Assembly: GCA_944321085.1 (NCBI GenBank) | Contig: CALUJY010000010.1 | Location: forward strand, 42,518-106,517 | Reading direction: 5' to 3' | DNA length: 64,000 nucleotides | Origin: an uncultured Barnesiella sp. | GTDB lineage: Bacteria; Bacteroidota; Bacteroidia; Bacteroidales; Barnesiellaceae_A | Shown here: one piece after another, positions 1-7,816 of the stretch | Numbering within the stretch: position 1 is the first letter of the stretch | Layout of the letters: every line of letters starts with the position of its first letter | The notes under the pieces: model-generated | The model's input: only the letters and a program-made list of their open reading frames with translations | Database searches by the model: none | What the model was told of the DNA's origin: nothing | Program-made: the position numbers and the translations under genes

Positions 1-453
1 GGCAACGAACAAGTGGGGCTTGCCTATCGTTCGCACCTCGCCGAGGGCGACTTGCTACCCCAGCTGGCAGCATCGCGCAGCCGCGACCTCCTCATAGGAT
101 ACACCACCAAAGGCATACACCGCGACGATATGGAGATGACGCTCGACGACTATCCCATGAAGCGAATCGGCTCACAAGGGCAATGCAAAACCTACCTTGT
201 GGCGCTTAAACTTGCACAATACGAGTTTCTTGCCCAACACGGCAACACCACGCCCATACTATTGCTCGACGACCTCTTCGACAAACTCGATGCCGAACGG
301 GTTGAACGCATCATGCGATTGGTGGCAAGCGATGTATTCGGACAGATTTTCATCACCGATACCAACCGCGAATACCTCGACCAAATCGTCAGACAAACCA
401 CAGCACGCCACTCTTTGTTCAACGTCGTAAACGGGGAGTTTTCATCCCTGTAA
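1..453 (+). CDS. recF: RecF, DNA replication/repair protein (C-terminal part, cut by window edge)
   Basis: The window opens in frame inside this gene; 150 codons remain before the TAA at 451. RecF is an SMC-like ATPase that helps load RecA at single-strand gaps. The visible part holds the ABC-type signature SQGQCKTY at about residues 56-63 of the fragment, then the Walker B strand ILLLDDLFDKLD with its D-loop, and the switch region FITDTN. These identify the C-terminal half of the RecF ATPase. The N-terminal Walker A lies outside the window. The next gene, a DUF721 protein, starts 11 bases downstream, an arrangement common in Bacteroidetes. Confidence is high. Confidence 0.93.
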   Translation, partial: GNEQVGLAYRSHLAEGDLLPQLAASRSRDLLIGYTTKGIHRDDMEMTLDDYPMKRIGSQGQCKTYLVALKLAQYEFLAQHGNTTPILLLDDLFDKLDAERVERIMRLVASDVFGQIFITDTNREYLDQIVRQTTARHSLFNVVNGEFSSL

Positions 454-464
454 ACCATCATACC

Positions 465-755
465 ATGAAACGAAAAGAGACACAATCGATAGGCAATATT
501 CTCGATGAAATATTACAAACACAAGGGCTCAATATAGGGCTCGACAGCGCACGCGTTCGGCAAGCATGGCAAGAAACCATGGGTGAGGCCGTAGTCCGAT
601 ACACCGAGCAAATTTCATTAGAAAAAGACACGTTATACGTACGGCTCTCATCGTCCATCCTCCGCAACGAGCTTTTTATGTGCCGCTCGCAAATCATGCA
701 GAAACTCAACGACAAAATAGGCCGTCAGGTCATACGAACCATCATCTTCAAATAA
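465..755 (+). CDS. DUF721 (DciA-like) protein
   Basis: A small basic protein of 96 residues starting 11 bases after recF. The pattern of an N-terminal helical stretch (IGNILDEILQTQGL), a central GEAVVRYTEQISLEKDTLYVRLSSS strand region and a C-terminal NELFMCRSQIMQKLN helix fits the DUF721 family. That family includes DciA, which helps load the replicative helicase in bacteria lacking DnaC. In Bacteroidetes this gene usually follows recF, which supports a replication or nucleic-acid role. The family assignment comes from sequence pattern and context; the exact function here is inferred. It is probably co-transcribed with recF and the thioesterase that begins 4 bases later. Confidence 0.8.
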   Translation: MKRKETQSIGNILDEILQTQGLNIGLDSARVRQAWQETMGEAVVRYTEQISLEKDTLYVRLSSSILRNELFMCRSQIMQKLNDKIGRQVIRTIIFK

Positions 756-759
756 CTAT

Positions 760-1206
760 ATGAATCACGAATTTCACTTCCCCCCATTCCACCATCGCTA
801 CCCGGTACAGTTACGTTTCAACGATATAGACACTCTCGGGCATGTCAATAACTCTATCTACTTCACATTCTACGACTTAGGGAAAAGCCGCTATTTCGAG
901 GCCGTAAGACAGTGCAGCATCGACTGGCGTCGGGCTGACGTCGTAATAGCCAACATCAACGCCGACTTTATTTCACCCATATACCCTTGCGAAGAGATTG
1001 CCGTAGAGACCTGTACCATCGAAATAGGCCATCGCAGTTTCACCCTGTTGCAACGACTTATTAATATCGAAACGGATGAGATAAAAGGTATCTGCCGCAC
1101 CGTCATGGTAGGCTTCGATATTGCAGCAGGAGTAAGTGCTCCCATCAGCGACGAGTGGAAAGAGGCTCTTTGCAAATACGAACATGCCGACTTATGCAAA
1201 AAGTAA
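760..1206 (+). CDS. Acyl-CoA thioesterase, hot-dog fold (4HBT/YbgC-like)
   Basis: A protein of 148 residues, typical for the family. The motif FNDIDTLGHVNNSIYFTF at about residues 21-38 is the active-site signature of 4-hydroxybenzoyl-CoA thioesterase/YbgC enzymes: a catalytic Asp followed by GHVNN on the long hot-dog helix. The enzymes hydrolyse acyl-CoA thioesters in the cytoplasm; the substrate cannot be read from the sequence. It starts 4 bases after the DUF721 gene and probably ends the recF operon, because a new promoter-like box lies just after it. Confidence 0.85.
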   Translation: MNHEFHFPPFHHRYPVQLRFNDIDTLGHVNNSIYFTFYDLGKSRYFEAVRQCSIDWRRADVVIANINADFISPIYPCEEIAVETCTIEIGHRSFTLLQRLINIETDEIKGICRTVMVGFDIAAGVSAPISDEWKEALCKYEHADLCKK

Positions 1207-1239
1207 GCAAAATATGAACACCTTTACTGCGGAACACCT

Positions 1240-1247
1240 TATCTTTG
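1240..1247 (+). promoter_or_regulatory. Bacteroidetes -7 box (TATCTTTG) for the SIS isomerase gene
   Basis: The sequence TATCTTTG matches the Bacteroidetes -7 consensus TAnnTTTG. It lies 76 bases upstream of the SIS-domain gene in the only gap between the recF operon and that gene. Confidence 0.6.
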
Positions 1248-1322
1248 CAAAACAAACCGCTCATAGAGGTGTGCGGGACATCTACACACGCTTTTTACCA
1301 TTAATGCCACAATAGAAACCAG

Positions 1323-1940
1323 ATGAATACCACCGATTCCATCCAAGAGATACTCCGCCATGAGGCCGAAGCCATTCTCAATATTCCGGTCAACGACAAC
1401 TTCGACCGCGCGGTTGCGCTCATCGTAGAACAAGTACACCACAAGAAAGGCAAATTGGTAACAACAGGCATGGGCAAAGCCGGGCAAATCGCCATGAATA
1501 TCGCCACGACATTCTGCTCTACCGGCATCCCGGCCGTTTTCCTCCACCCCAGCGAAGCGCAACACGGCGACTTGGGCATCTTGCAAGAAAACGACATCAT
1601 GTTGCTGGTATCCAACTCGGGGAAAACACGCGAAATCCTCGAACTCCTCGACCTCACCGCCAACTTCATGCCCCACATACACACCATAGTCATCACCGGC
1701 AACAACCACAGCGAACTCGCCGCAAGAGCCGATGTGTGCCTCTACACCGGAGGAGCTCCCGAGGTGTGTCCTTTGGGTCTGACACCCACTACATCGACAA
1801 CTCTCATGACCGTTATAGGCGACATTCTCGTGGTAAACACCATGAAAGAGACCGGCTTCGACGCCGAGCAATATGCCCTGCGCCACCACGGAGGCTACTT
1901 GGGTGAGCGGTCGCGAGAGAAAGTAAAACAAACCAAATAG
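1323..1940 (+). CDS. SIS-domain sugar-phosphate isomerase, KdsD/KpsF-like, without CBS domains
   Basis: This protein of 205 residues is a single SIS domain. Family landmarks are TTGMGKAGQIA near residue 48, HPSEAQHGDLGIL near 78, LLVSNSGKTREI near 98 and LGLTPTTSTTLMTVIGD near 145. These match arabinose-5-phosphate isomerases (KdsD/KpsF/GutQ), which interconvert ribulose-5-phosphate and arabinose-5-phosphate for Kdo synthesis in lipopolysaccharide. Full-length KdsD carries two CBS domains of about 120 residues after the SIS domain; these are absent here, as in many short Bacteroidetes forms. A PfkB sugar kinase starts 10 bases downstream. Sugar-phosphate isomerase activity is likely; the exact substrate is inferred. 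Confidence 0.8.
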   Translation: MNTTDSIQEILRHEAEAILNIPVNDNFDRAVALIVEQVHHKKGKLVTTGMGKAGQIAMNIATTFCSTGIPAVFLHPSEAQHGDLGILQENDIMLLVSNSGKTREILELLDLTANFMPHIHTIVITGNNHSELAARADVCLYTGGAPEVCPLGLTPTTSTTLMTVIGDILVVNTMKETGFDAEQYALRHHGGYLGERSREKVKQTK

Positions 1941-1950
1941 ACTTTTCATC

Positions 1951-2880
1951 ATGAGAAAAATTATCGGCATAGGAGAAACCATTCTCGACATTATCTTTCG
2001 CAACGGGCAACCTTCAAAAGCCGTGCCCGGCGGCTCGACGTTCAATACGACAATCTCCTTAGGACGTTTGGGCGCCGATGTTTCTCTCATCACTGAATTG
2101 GGTAGCGACACCGTAGGTGACACCATCGCCACCTTTATGCAAGAAAACAACGTGGGCACACAATATATAGACCGCTATTGTGCCGAAGAGGGCAAGACAC
2201 CCATTTCGCTTGCATTCCTCGACGAAAACAACAATGCTCACTACTCTTTCTATCACCAATATCCTACCGACCGCCTCGACGTGGTATGGCCTCGCATCGA
2301 CAACGATGACATTATCATTTTCGGATCTTATTTCTCTATCAACCCTTTGCTGCGACAACGCATCACCGACATCATCGAGTATGCACAAATAAGAAAAGCC
2401 ATCATATATTACGACCCCAACTTCCGCGCCGCTCACAGCCATGAGGCTATGAAGCTGATGCCCGCCGTACTCGAAAATCTGGAATATGCCGACATCGTAC
2501 GGGGTTCATCGGAAGACTTCGAAATACTATTCAAGCAAACCGATGCCGAAAAAACCTACCTCAACAACATCAAATTCTACTGTCCCAACTTCATATATAC
2601 CCGTGGCGGCGAGAGTGTAGACCTATTTTGCACCAACGGACACCGCCACTTCGACGTCGAAGCGGTAACACCCGTCAGCACCATAGGCGCCGGCGATACT
2701 TTCAACGCAGGCATACTGTATGGGCTCATCAAGCACGACATCACCCGCGACAAGCTCTACAACCTCACACCCGACGAATGGGCTGTGATCATAGATTATG
2801 CCCTGTCGTTCTCGGCACAGGTATGCCTTAGCGAAGAAAACTACCTCCCTACCGGCTATGCCACCGAGCACAAACTCTAA
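1951..2880 (+). CDS. PfkB-family carbohydrate kinase
   Basis: A ribokinase-fold sugar kinase of 309 residues. The N-terminal motif GIGETILDIIFRNG leads into PGGSTFNTTISLGRLGADVSLITELG, the first PfkB signature. The second is STIGAGDTFNAGILYGL near residue 243, where the GAGD loop holds the catalytic Asp and forms the anion hole. The family phosphorylates sugars such as fructose, ribose or 2-keto-3-deoxygluconate using ATP; the substrate is not clear from sequence. It sits 10 bases after the SIS isomerase gene, so the two probably act on related phosphosugars. Confidence 0.87.
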   Translation: MRKIIGIGETILDIIFRNGQPSKAVPGGSTFNTTISLGRLGADVSLITELGSDTVGDTIATFMQENNVGTQYIDRYCAEEGKTPISLAFLDENNNAHYSFYHQYPTDRLDVVWPRIDNDDIIIFGSYFSINPLLRQRITDIIEYAQIRKAIIYYDPNFRAAHSHEAMKLMPAVLENLEYADIVRGSSEDFEILFKQTDAEKTYLNNIKFYCPNFIYTRGGESVDLFCTNGHRHFDVEAVTPVSTIGAGDTFNAGILYGLIKHDITRDKLYNLTPDEWAVIIDYALSFSAQVCLSEENYLPTGYATEHKL

Positions 2881-2927
2881 TTTTCGATTAACGAAGCAGA
2901 TAGCACACAGGATATCACTTTTTTTCT

Positions 2928-2935
2928 TACCTTTG
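2928..2935 (+). promoter_or_regulatory. -7 box (TACCTTTG) for the DEAD-box helicase gene
   Basis: TACCTTTG matches the Bacteroidetes consensus and lies 108 bases before the helicase start. The resulting leader of about 100 nt is long enough for cold-shock-type control, but no specific structure was identified. Confidence 0.6.
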
Positions 2936-3043
2936 CGCCCGATTTTACAAATAGGGCTTCTCGTTTATAGCCATACATGCTCTGCTCGAAGAGACATCGA
3001 TAGCTGCCCCACACGGTATATAGCCCCCAATTTTACATAAATA

Positions 3044-4867
3044 ATGAAGACATTCCAAGAGTTAGGCATCGAAGCTCCCATCCTGAAAGCCATCGAAGAG
3101 TTAGGCTACCAAACGCCCATGCCCGTACAAGAACAAGTCATCCCGCATCTGCTCAGAGAAGATACCGACCTCATCGCTTTGGCTCAAACCGGAACAGGAA
3201 AAACCGCAGCTTTCGGGCTACCGCTGTTGCAACGCATCGTCATAAACGACCTTTACCCGCAAGCCCTCATCCTTGCACCGACCCGTGAGCTATGTCTGCA
3301 AATAGCCGACGACCTCGCCGACTACTCGAAATACCTCGACAATCTGCGCATCACACCCGTCTACGGCGGCGCAAGCATCGAGGTACAAATACGCTCCCTG
3401 CGCAAAGGCACTCATATCGTAGTGGCTACACCGGGCAGACTTATCGACCTCGTAAAACGCCATTGCGTGTCGTTAGAGAAAATCTCTACCGTCATCATGG
3501 ACGAAGCCGACGAGATGCTCAACATGGGATTCCTCGACAGCATCAACGAAATACTGTCGTTCATCCCCGAAGAACGTAAAATGCTCCTCTTCTCGGCCAC
3601 AATGCCCTCAGGCGTAGAACAGATAGCCCGCAACTACATGCACAACCCGCAAGAGATTGTCGTAGGAAGCCGAAACGAAGGTGCCGAAAACATACGGCAC
3701 GTATATTATATGGTATCGGCCAAAGACAAGTATCTTGCCCTTAAACGCATTGCCGACTTTTGCCCCAATATATACGGTATCATATTTTGTCGTACCCGGC
3801 GTGAGACACAAGAGATTGCCGACGCACTCATCGCCGACGGATACAATGCCGACGCCCTGCACGGCGACCTCTCGCAGGCACAACGCGACATTGTGATGCA
3901 AAAATTTCGTCTGCGCAACCTGCAACTGCTCGTCGCTACCGACGTTGCGGCGCGCGGGCTCGACGTGACCGACCTCACACACGTCATCAATTACGGACTG
4001 CCCGACGATATAGAAACTTATACTCACCGCAGCGGACGTACAGGACGTGCCGGCAAATCGGGCATATCGGTATCTATCGTACACAGCCGCGAGAAAGGCA
4101 AGATACGCGCCATAGAGAAAATAATAGGAAAGAAATTTGAGCGCGAGCACATCCCGTCGGGGCAACAGATATGTGAGAAACAGTTGTTCAACTGGGTCGA
4201 TCGCATAGAAAAGGTAGAAATCAACGAGTCGGAGATAGAACCGCTGTTGCCGCCCATCTTCCGCCGCCTTTCGTGGCTCGACGAGCAAGACCTCATCCGT
4301 CGCTTCGTTTCGCTCGAATTTAACCGCCTCCTCGAATACTACCGCGATGCCCCCGACATAGACCTGCCCGACGAAGCTCCTCGCGAGCGGAAGGAGAAAG
4401 AGAAGACAAAGAAAAACGAAGGGGCAAAACGCGAAAAAGGCTCGTGCGTTGCCGAACGCGGATTTGCCCGGCTCTTTGTCAACCAAGGCCGTGCATCGGG
4501 CTGCTTCCCGGCCAACCTTATAGAGCTTATTAACAGCAACGTACCGGGACGCATCAACATAGGCCGGATAGACCTTTTTGCCGATTATTCGCTCATAGAC
4601 GTGGAGGAGAAAGCCGCACAAAAGGTAATCGCGGCACTCAAACATGCCGATTTCTTCGGTAACCGGGTTTATGCCGAGATAGCCAATCCCGACAAGAAAT
4701 ATGGCATCGACAAGAAAAACCGTTGGGAAAAGGCCAAAAACAAGAGTGCCCGTACGGCCGCCTACGACAGGCACAAAGACCGCTCATCCCGAAAAGAGGC
4801 CAAACAAAACGGATATAACTACGAAATCTTCTCTAAGAAAACGACACCGCGCAAACGCCGCAAATAA
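3044..4867 (+). CDS. DEAD-box ATP-dependent RNA helicase with C-terminal DbpA-like RNA-binding domain
   Basis: A 607-residue helicase of the DeaD/CsdA type. All core motifs are visible in order: the Q motif (MPVQEQVIP, about 26-34), Walker A AQTGTGKTAAF, PTRELCLQ, TPGRL, DEAD, SATMP, and HRSGRTGRAG in the second RecA lobe. After about residue 440 comes a basic linker (RKEKEKTKKNEGAKREKG), then a DbpA-type RNA-recognition fold (GFARLFVNQGR to FFGNRVYAEIA) and a very basic tail. Such proteins unwind structured RNA in ribosome assembly and at low temperature. It has its own promoter box and a strong terminator, so it is probably monocistronic. Confidence 0.92.
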   Translation: MKTFQELGIEAPILKAIEELGYQTPMPVQEQVIPHLLREDTDLIALAQTGTGKTAAFGLPLLQRIVINDLYPQALILAPTRELCLQIADDLADYSKYLDNLRITPVYGGASIEVQIRSLRKGTHIVVATPGRLIDLVKRHCVSLEKISTVIMDEADEMLNMGFLDSINEILSFIPEERKMLLFSATMPSGVEQIARNYMHNPQEIVVGSRNEGAENIRHVYYMVSAKDKYLALKRIADFCPNIYGIIFCRTRRETQEIADALIADGYNADALHGDLSQAQRDIVMQKFRLRNLQLLVATDVAARGLDVTDLTHVINYGLPDDIETYTHRSGRTGRAGKSGISVSIVHSREKGKIRAIEKIIGKKFEREHIPSGQQICEKQLFNWVDRIEKVEINESEIEPLLPPIFRRLSWLDEQDLIRRFVSLEFNRLLEYYRDAPDIDLPDEAPRERKEKEKTKKNEGAKREKGSCVAERGFARLFVNQGRASGCFPANLIELINSNVPGRINIGRIDLFADYSLIDVEEKAAQKVIAALKHADFFGNRVYAEIANPDKKYGIDKKNRWEKAKNKSARTAAYDRHKDRSSRKEAKQNGYNYEIFSKKTTPRKRRK

Positions 4868-4941
4868 TACGCACCACCTTTTCTATCGCGCCCCATTGCA
4901 GTGTAAGCACCTACCGACACTATAACATTACGATACTTGTC

Positions 4942-4984
4942 CGATAATCCCAAACCCGACAGTAGGTTTGGGATTATCGTTTTA
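4942..4984 (+). terminator. Rho-independent terminator after the helicase gene
   Basis: A perfect 15-bp inverted repeat (arms 4942-4956 and 4965-4979) with an 8-nt loop, followed by TTTTA. It lies 75 bases after the helicase stop. Confidence 0.85.
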
Positions 4985-5108
4985 TTAGCATATCACCACA
5001 TTTCGAAAGCCACATACAGAAGTAATTCCACATCATATCGTTACAAATAGCGATTTGACAACTCTTTTTTACCAACTAATAGGGATTGTTCAGCCCCATA
5101 AACGCTTA

Positions 5109-5116
5109 TACTTTTG
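5109..5116 (+). promoter_or_regulatory. -7 box (TACTTTTG) for the porin-imelysin-dihaem gene set
   Basis: TACTTTTG fits TAnnTTTG. A TTG at 5085-5087 is about 21 bases upstream, as expected for the -33 element. The start codon chosen for the porin gene (5144) is about 28 bases downstream. No clear Fur-box dyad was seen nearby. Confidence 0.6.
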
Positions 5117-5143
5117 CAACAAAATAATACAAATTGCAAAAGA

Positions 5144-6463
5144 ATGAAAGGAAAAGCCTTGCTCCTCATCCTTGGACTGACAACGGCTCTCATGCCTGTC
5201 CATGCCGATAATAACGACCTCACTCCCCAATCAGAAAATACGAAAGAGACAACCAAAGTAGCACAAATTCTATCGCGTTTCACCGTAGGAGGCTACGGCG
5301 AGGCGGTATATAGCTACAACTTTTATAGCGACAAATACACCCGTTACCTCTATCCCGAAAATTATAAAAACGAGACACACGGACGCTTCGATTTACCCCA
5401 CGTCGTGATTTACCTCGGATATGATTTCGGCAAAGGCTGGACTATGGGCAGCGAGATAGAATTTGAGCATGGGGGTACCGAAGCTGCAATAGAGATAGAA
5501 GAAGAGGAAGCCGGCGAATATGAAAGCGAAATAGAACGCGGCGGCGAGGTCGCGTTGGAACAATTCTGGATACAAAAATCTATTTTTCCTCAACTCAATA
5601 TCCGTATAGGACACATCATCGTGCCCGTTGGCGGTACCAACCAACACCACATGCCTACCGAATTTTTCGGCGTCTACCGTCCCGAGGGAGAGAACACCAT
5701 ACTACCCTGCACATGGCACGAAACAGGTATCAGCGTTTGGGGTCGCGCCGGCGACTGGCGATATGAAGTTCTTCTCATCCCGGGACTCGACTCCGACCGC
5801 TTCGGGCGTATGGGCTGGATACACGATGGCTCGGGAAGCCCTTACGAATTTAAGATAGGGAATGCCGTAGCCGGGGCTTTCCGTATCGACAACTACTCGG
5901 TCAAGGGATTACGCCTTTCATTGAGCGGCTACGTTGGCAACTCTTTCAGCAATACGCTGAGCGGAAATAAAGACAACACACGCTACAAAGGGGTCAAAGG
6001 TACGGTTGCCATAGGAGCTTTCGACTTCAATTACACAGGTTACAACTGCATTGTACGCGGCAACTTCGACTACGGCTACCTCAGCGATGCCGAGGCTATC
6101 TCAAAAGCCAATGCCAACATGAGCCAAAACTCGCCATCGTCACACCAAACAGTCGCTTCGGCAGCTATCGCCGGGGGCCTCGAAGCCGGGTATAATATCT
6201 TCGCACATATACCGTCGCTCAGCAAGAGAGGTCAAAAATTCTATCTCTTCGGTCGTTACGACTACTACGATTCGATGTACAAAACCTCAACACCGCTCTA
6301 CGAATATTGCGGTCGCAGCCGTATTGCAGCCGGCATCAACTACTACCCGTTGAAAGAAATCGTCATAAAAGGAGAATACTCGATAGGATTGCTGAAAGCC
6401 CCCTACAACAACGAACCAGCCGTTTCGATAGGTATCGCATACGCCGGATTCTTCACAAAATAG
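5144..6463 (+). CDS. Outer-membrane porin-like beta-barrel protein
   Basis: Translation from the ATG at 5144 gives 439 residues beginning with a clear signal peptide (MKGKALLLILGLTTALMPVHA). A longer frame from 5114 is rejected because it would put the hydrophobic core too far in and would start on top of the promoter box. The mature protein shows alternating strands rich in Tyr, Gly and Phe, such as VGGYGEAVYSYNF, TMGSEIEFEHGG and FYLFGRYDYYDS, and ends in Phe-Thr-Lys. This is typical of phosphate-selective or carbohydrate porins. An acidic patch (EIEEEEAGEYESEIERGGE) near residues 115-135 could bind cations. The following imelysin and di-haem genes suggest a metal- or haem-linked role; the substrate is inferred only. 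Confidence 0.8.
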   Translation: MKGKALLLILGLTTALMPVHADNNDLTPQSENTKETTKVAQILSRFTVGGYGEAVYSYNFYSDKYTRYLYPENYKNETHGRFDLPHVVIYLGYDFGKGWTMGSEIEFEHGGTEAAIEIEEEEAGEYESEIERGGEVALEQFWIQKSIFPQLNIRIGHIIVPVGGTNQHHMPTEFFGVYRPEGENTILPCTWHETGISVWGRAGDWRYEVLLIPGLDSDRFGRMGWIHDGSGSPYEFKIGNAVAGAFRIDNYSVKGLRLSLSGYVGNSFSNTLSGNKDNTRYKGVKGTVAIGAFDFNYTGYNCIVRGNFDYGYLSDAEAISKANANMSQNSPSSHQTVASAAIAGGLEAGYNIFAHIPSLSKRGQKFYLFGRYDYYDSMYKTSTPLYEYCGRSRIAAGINYYPLKEIVIKGEYSIGLLKAPYNNEPAVSIGIAYAGFFTK

Positions 6464-6498
6464 CTCATTCAACATAGTCTAACATAAATTTTTATAAG

Positions 6499-7719
6499 AT
6501 GAACCACACGAAAAAATTCATGCAATCTCTCGGGGCAATAGCCACGGCAACAATTCTGTTAACAGCTATTCAGGCTTGCTCCGAGAACAACAACGAACCG
6601 CCTGCTCCGACCGACACAAAAGATACGGCCTTACAAGCAGCTATCACGGCATACGTCGACAATGCCGTAATACCGACCTACAAAACCATGGCCGATGAAG
6701 CCATCCTGTTGAGCAACCTCTGCGGGCAAGCCCGCGACTGTTTTATCGCAGGCGACATAGATGCAGCCAATAACCACATCTCATTGGCCTGCCAACACTG
6801 GACGGCGTCGCGTGAAGCATGGGAACTCAGCGAAGCATGGCTCTACGGTGCAGCTGCCGATTACAACATAGACCCTCATATCGACTCGTGGCCTCTCGAC
6901 CGCACGGCTCTCGTTGCCCTTCTAAGCAACAGCTCTATGATGCAAAACATAGGCAATGGCGGAGCCGAATGGGTAAGCGCCAACCTCGGTTACGGCCTGC
7001 TCGGGTTTCATGCCATAGAATACATGATTTATGAGTTATCGTCCGACGGGCTTACAAGCAGCCCGCGCAACCTAAGCCATCCTTTCGACGACGGAACAAC
7101 AGTAACCGACAACCACATGATATATATGGCGGCCGTTGCCGAAGACTTGCGCAACCAATGCGTGCGGTTAGAAGCCTCTTGGGCGGGGATGAGCAACATT
7201 ACCGCTGAAAAGCAAAATATACTTACGGAGGCCGAATTAGAACCGACACGCAACTATGGCGAGGATATGAAGAATGCCGGACGTGCCGGCAGCAGCTACC
7301 AAAGCCTCACGCTCGCAGCGCAACAGCTCATACAAGGCTGCATAGATATTGTAGACGAAGTAAACACGCAAAAGATAGGCCGCCCCAACAGTGGCACAAG
7401 TACCGAAGACAAAAGTTACATAGAATCGCCCTATGCGCTCAATTCGGTGGTTGACTTCGCCGATAACATCCGCAGCGTACGCAATGCCTACGAAGGCATC
7501 GATAACACATCTTCTGTAAGTGACTACATTGCAACGGTGGCTCCCGACGTAGACACACAGGTACGCAATCTCATCGACGAATGTATCTCCAAAATAGAAG
7601 CTATCCCCGAGCCCTTTGCCAATCATGCCACCGGTAACGAAGCCGATGCAGCCATGGAAAGCCTTGGCAATCTGTCGAATGCCTTGGCCAAAGTCAATAC
7701 CACTCTGCTACAAAACTAA
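6499..7719 (+). CDS. Imelysin-family lipoprotein (iron-regulated, M75/EfeO-like)
   Basis: This 406-residue protein has a lipoprotein signal ending at the lipobox IQAC (Cys near residue 27), so it should be lipid-anchored facing the periplasm or cell surface. The motif GFHAIEY near residues 168-174 is the GxHxxE signature of the imelysin family, and NIDPHIDSWPLD lies upstream as in family members. Imelysins resemble the EfeO iron-binding component and are often iron-regulated; most show no proven protease activity. It starts 35 bases after the porin gene. A terminator follows, so the di-haem gene may have extra control. Role in iron or haem handling is inferred from family and neighbours. Confidence 0.88.
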   Translation: MNHTKKFMQSLGAIATATILLTAIQACSENNNEPPAPTDTKDTALQAAITAYVDNAVIPTYKTMADEAILLSNLCGQARDCFIAGDIDAANNHISLACQHWTASREAWELSEAWLYGAAADYNIDPHIDSWPLDRTALVALLSNSSMMQNIGNGGAEWVSANLGYGLLGFHAIEYMIYELSSDGLTSSPRNLSHPFDDGTTVTDNHMIYMAAVAEDLRNQCVRLEASWAGMSNITAEKQNILTEAELEPTRNYGEDMKNAGRAGSSYQSLTLAAQQLIQGCIDIVDEVNTQKIGRPNSGTSTEDKSYIESPYALNSVVDFADNIRSVRNAYEGIDNTSSVSDYIATVAPDVDTQVRNLIDECISKIEAIPEPFANHATGNEADAAMESLGNLSNALAKVNTTLLQN

Positions 7720-7727
7720 TCCCGACC

Positions 7728-7765
7728 AAACAGCCGGTTGAACAATCAGCAACCGGCTGTTTATC
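7728..7765 (+). terminator. Terminator-like hairpin after the imelysin gene
   Basis: A perfect 12-bp inverted repeat (arms 7728-7739 and 7751-7762, loop 11 nt) whose 3' arm ends in TTT, 9 bases after the imelysin stop. It may end transcription or reduce expression of the downstream di-haem gene. Confidence 0.7.
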
Positions 7766-7816
7766 ATATCCATTACGAACCTGTTATTACACAGAACCAT
7801 CATTCCAATAAATAGC

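Noticed and set aside
1239..2159. 306-codon minus-strand frame opposite the SIS isomerase and sugar kinase genes
   Set aside because: It is antisense to two genes with clear family motifs and shows no domain of its own.
3608..4774. 388-codon minus-strand frame opposite the DEAD-box helicase
   Set aside because: The plus-strand helicase has all its motifs; the antisense frame has none and is an effect of codon bias.
5114..5143. Ten extra N-terminal residues for the porin gene
   Set aside because: They would overlap the promoter box and place the signal peptide too far inside.
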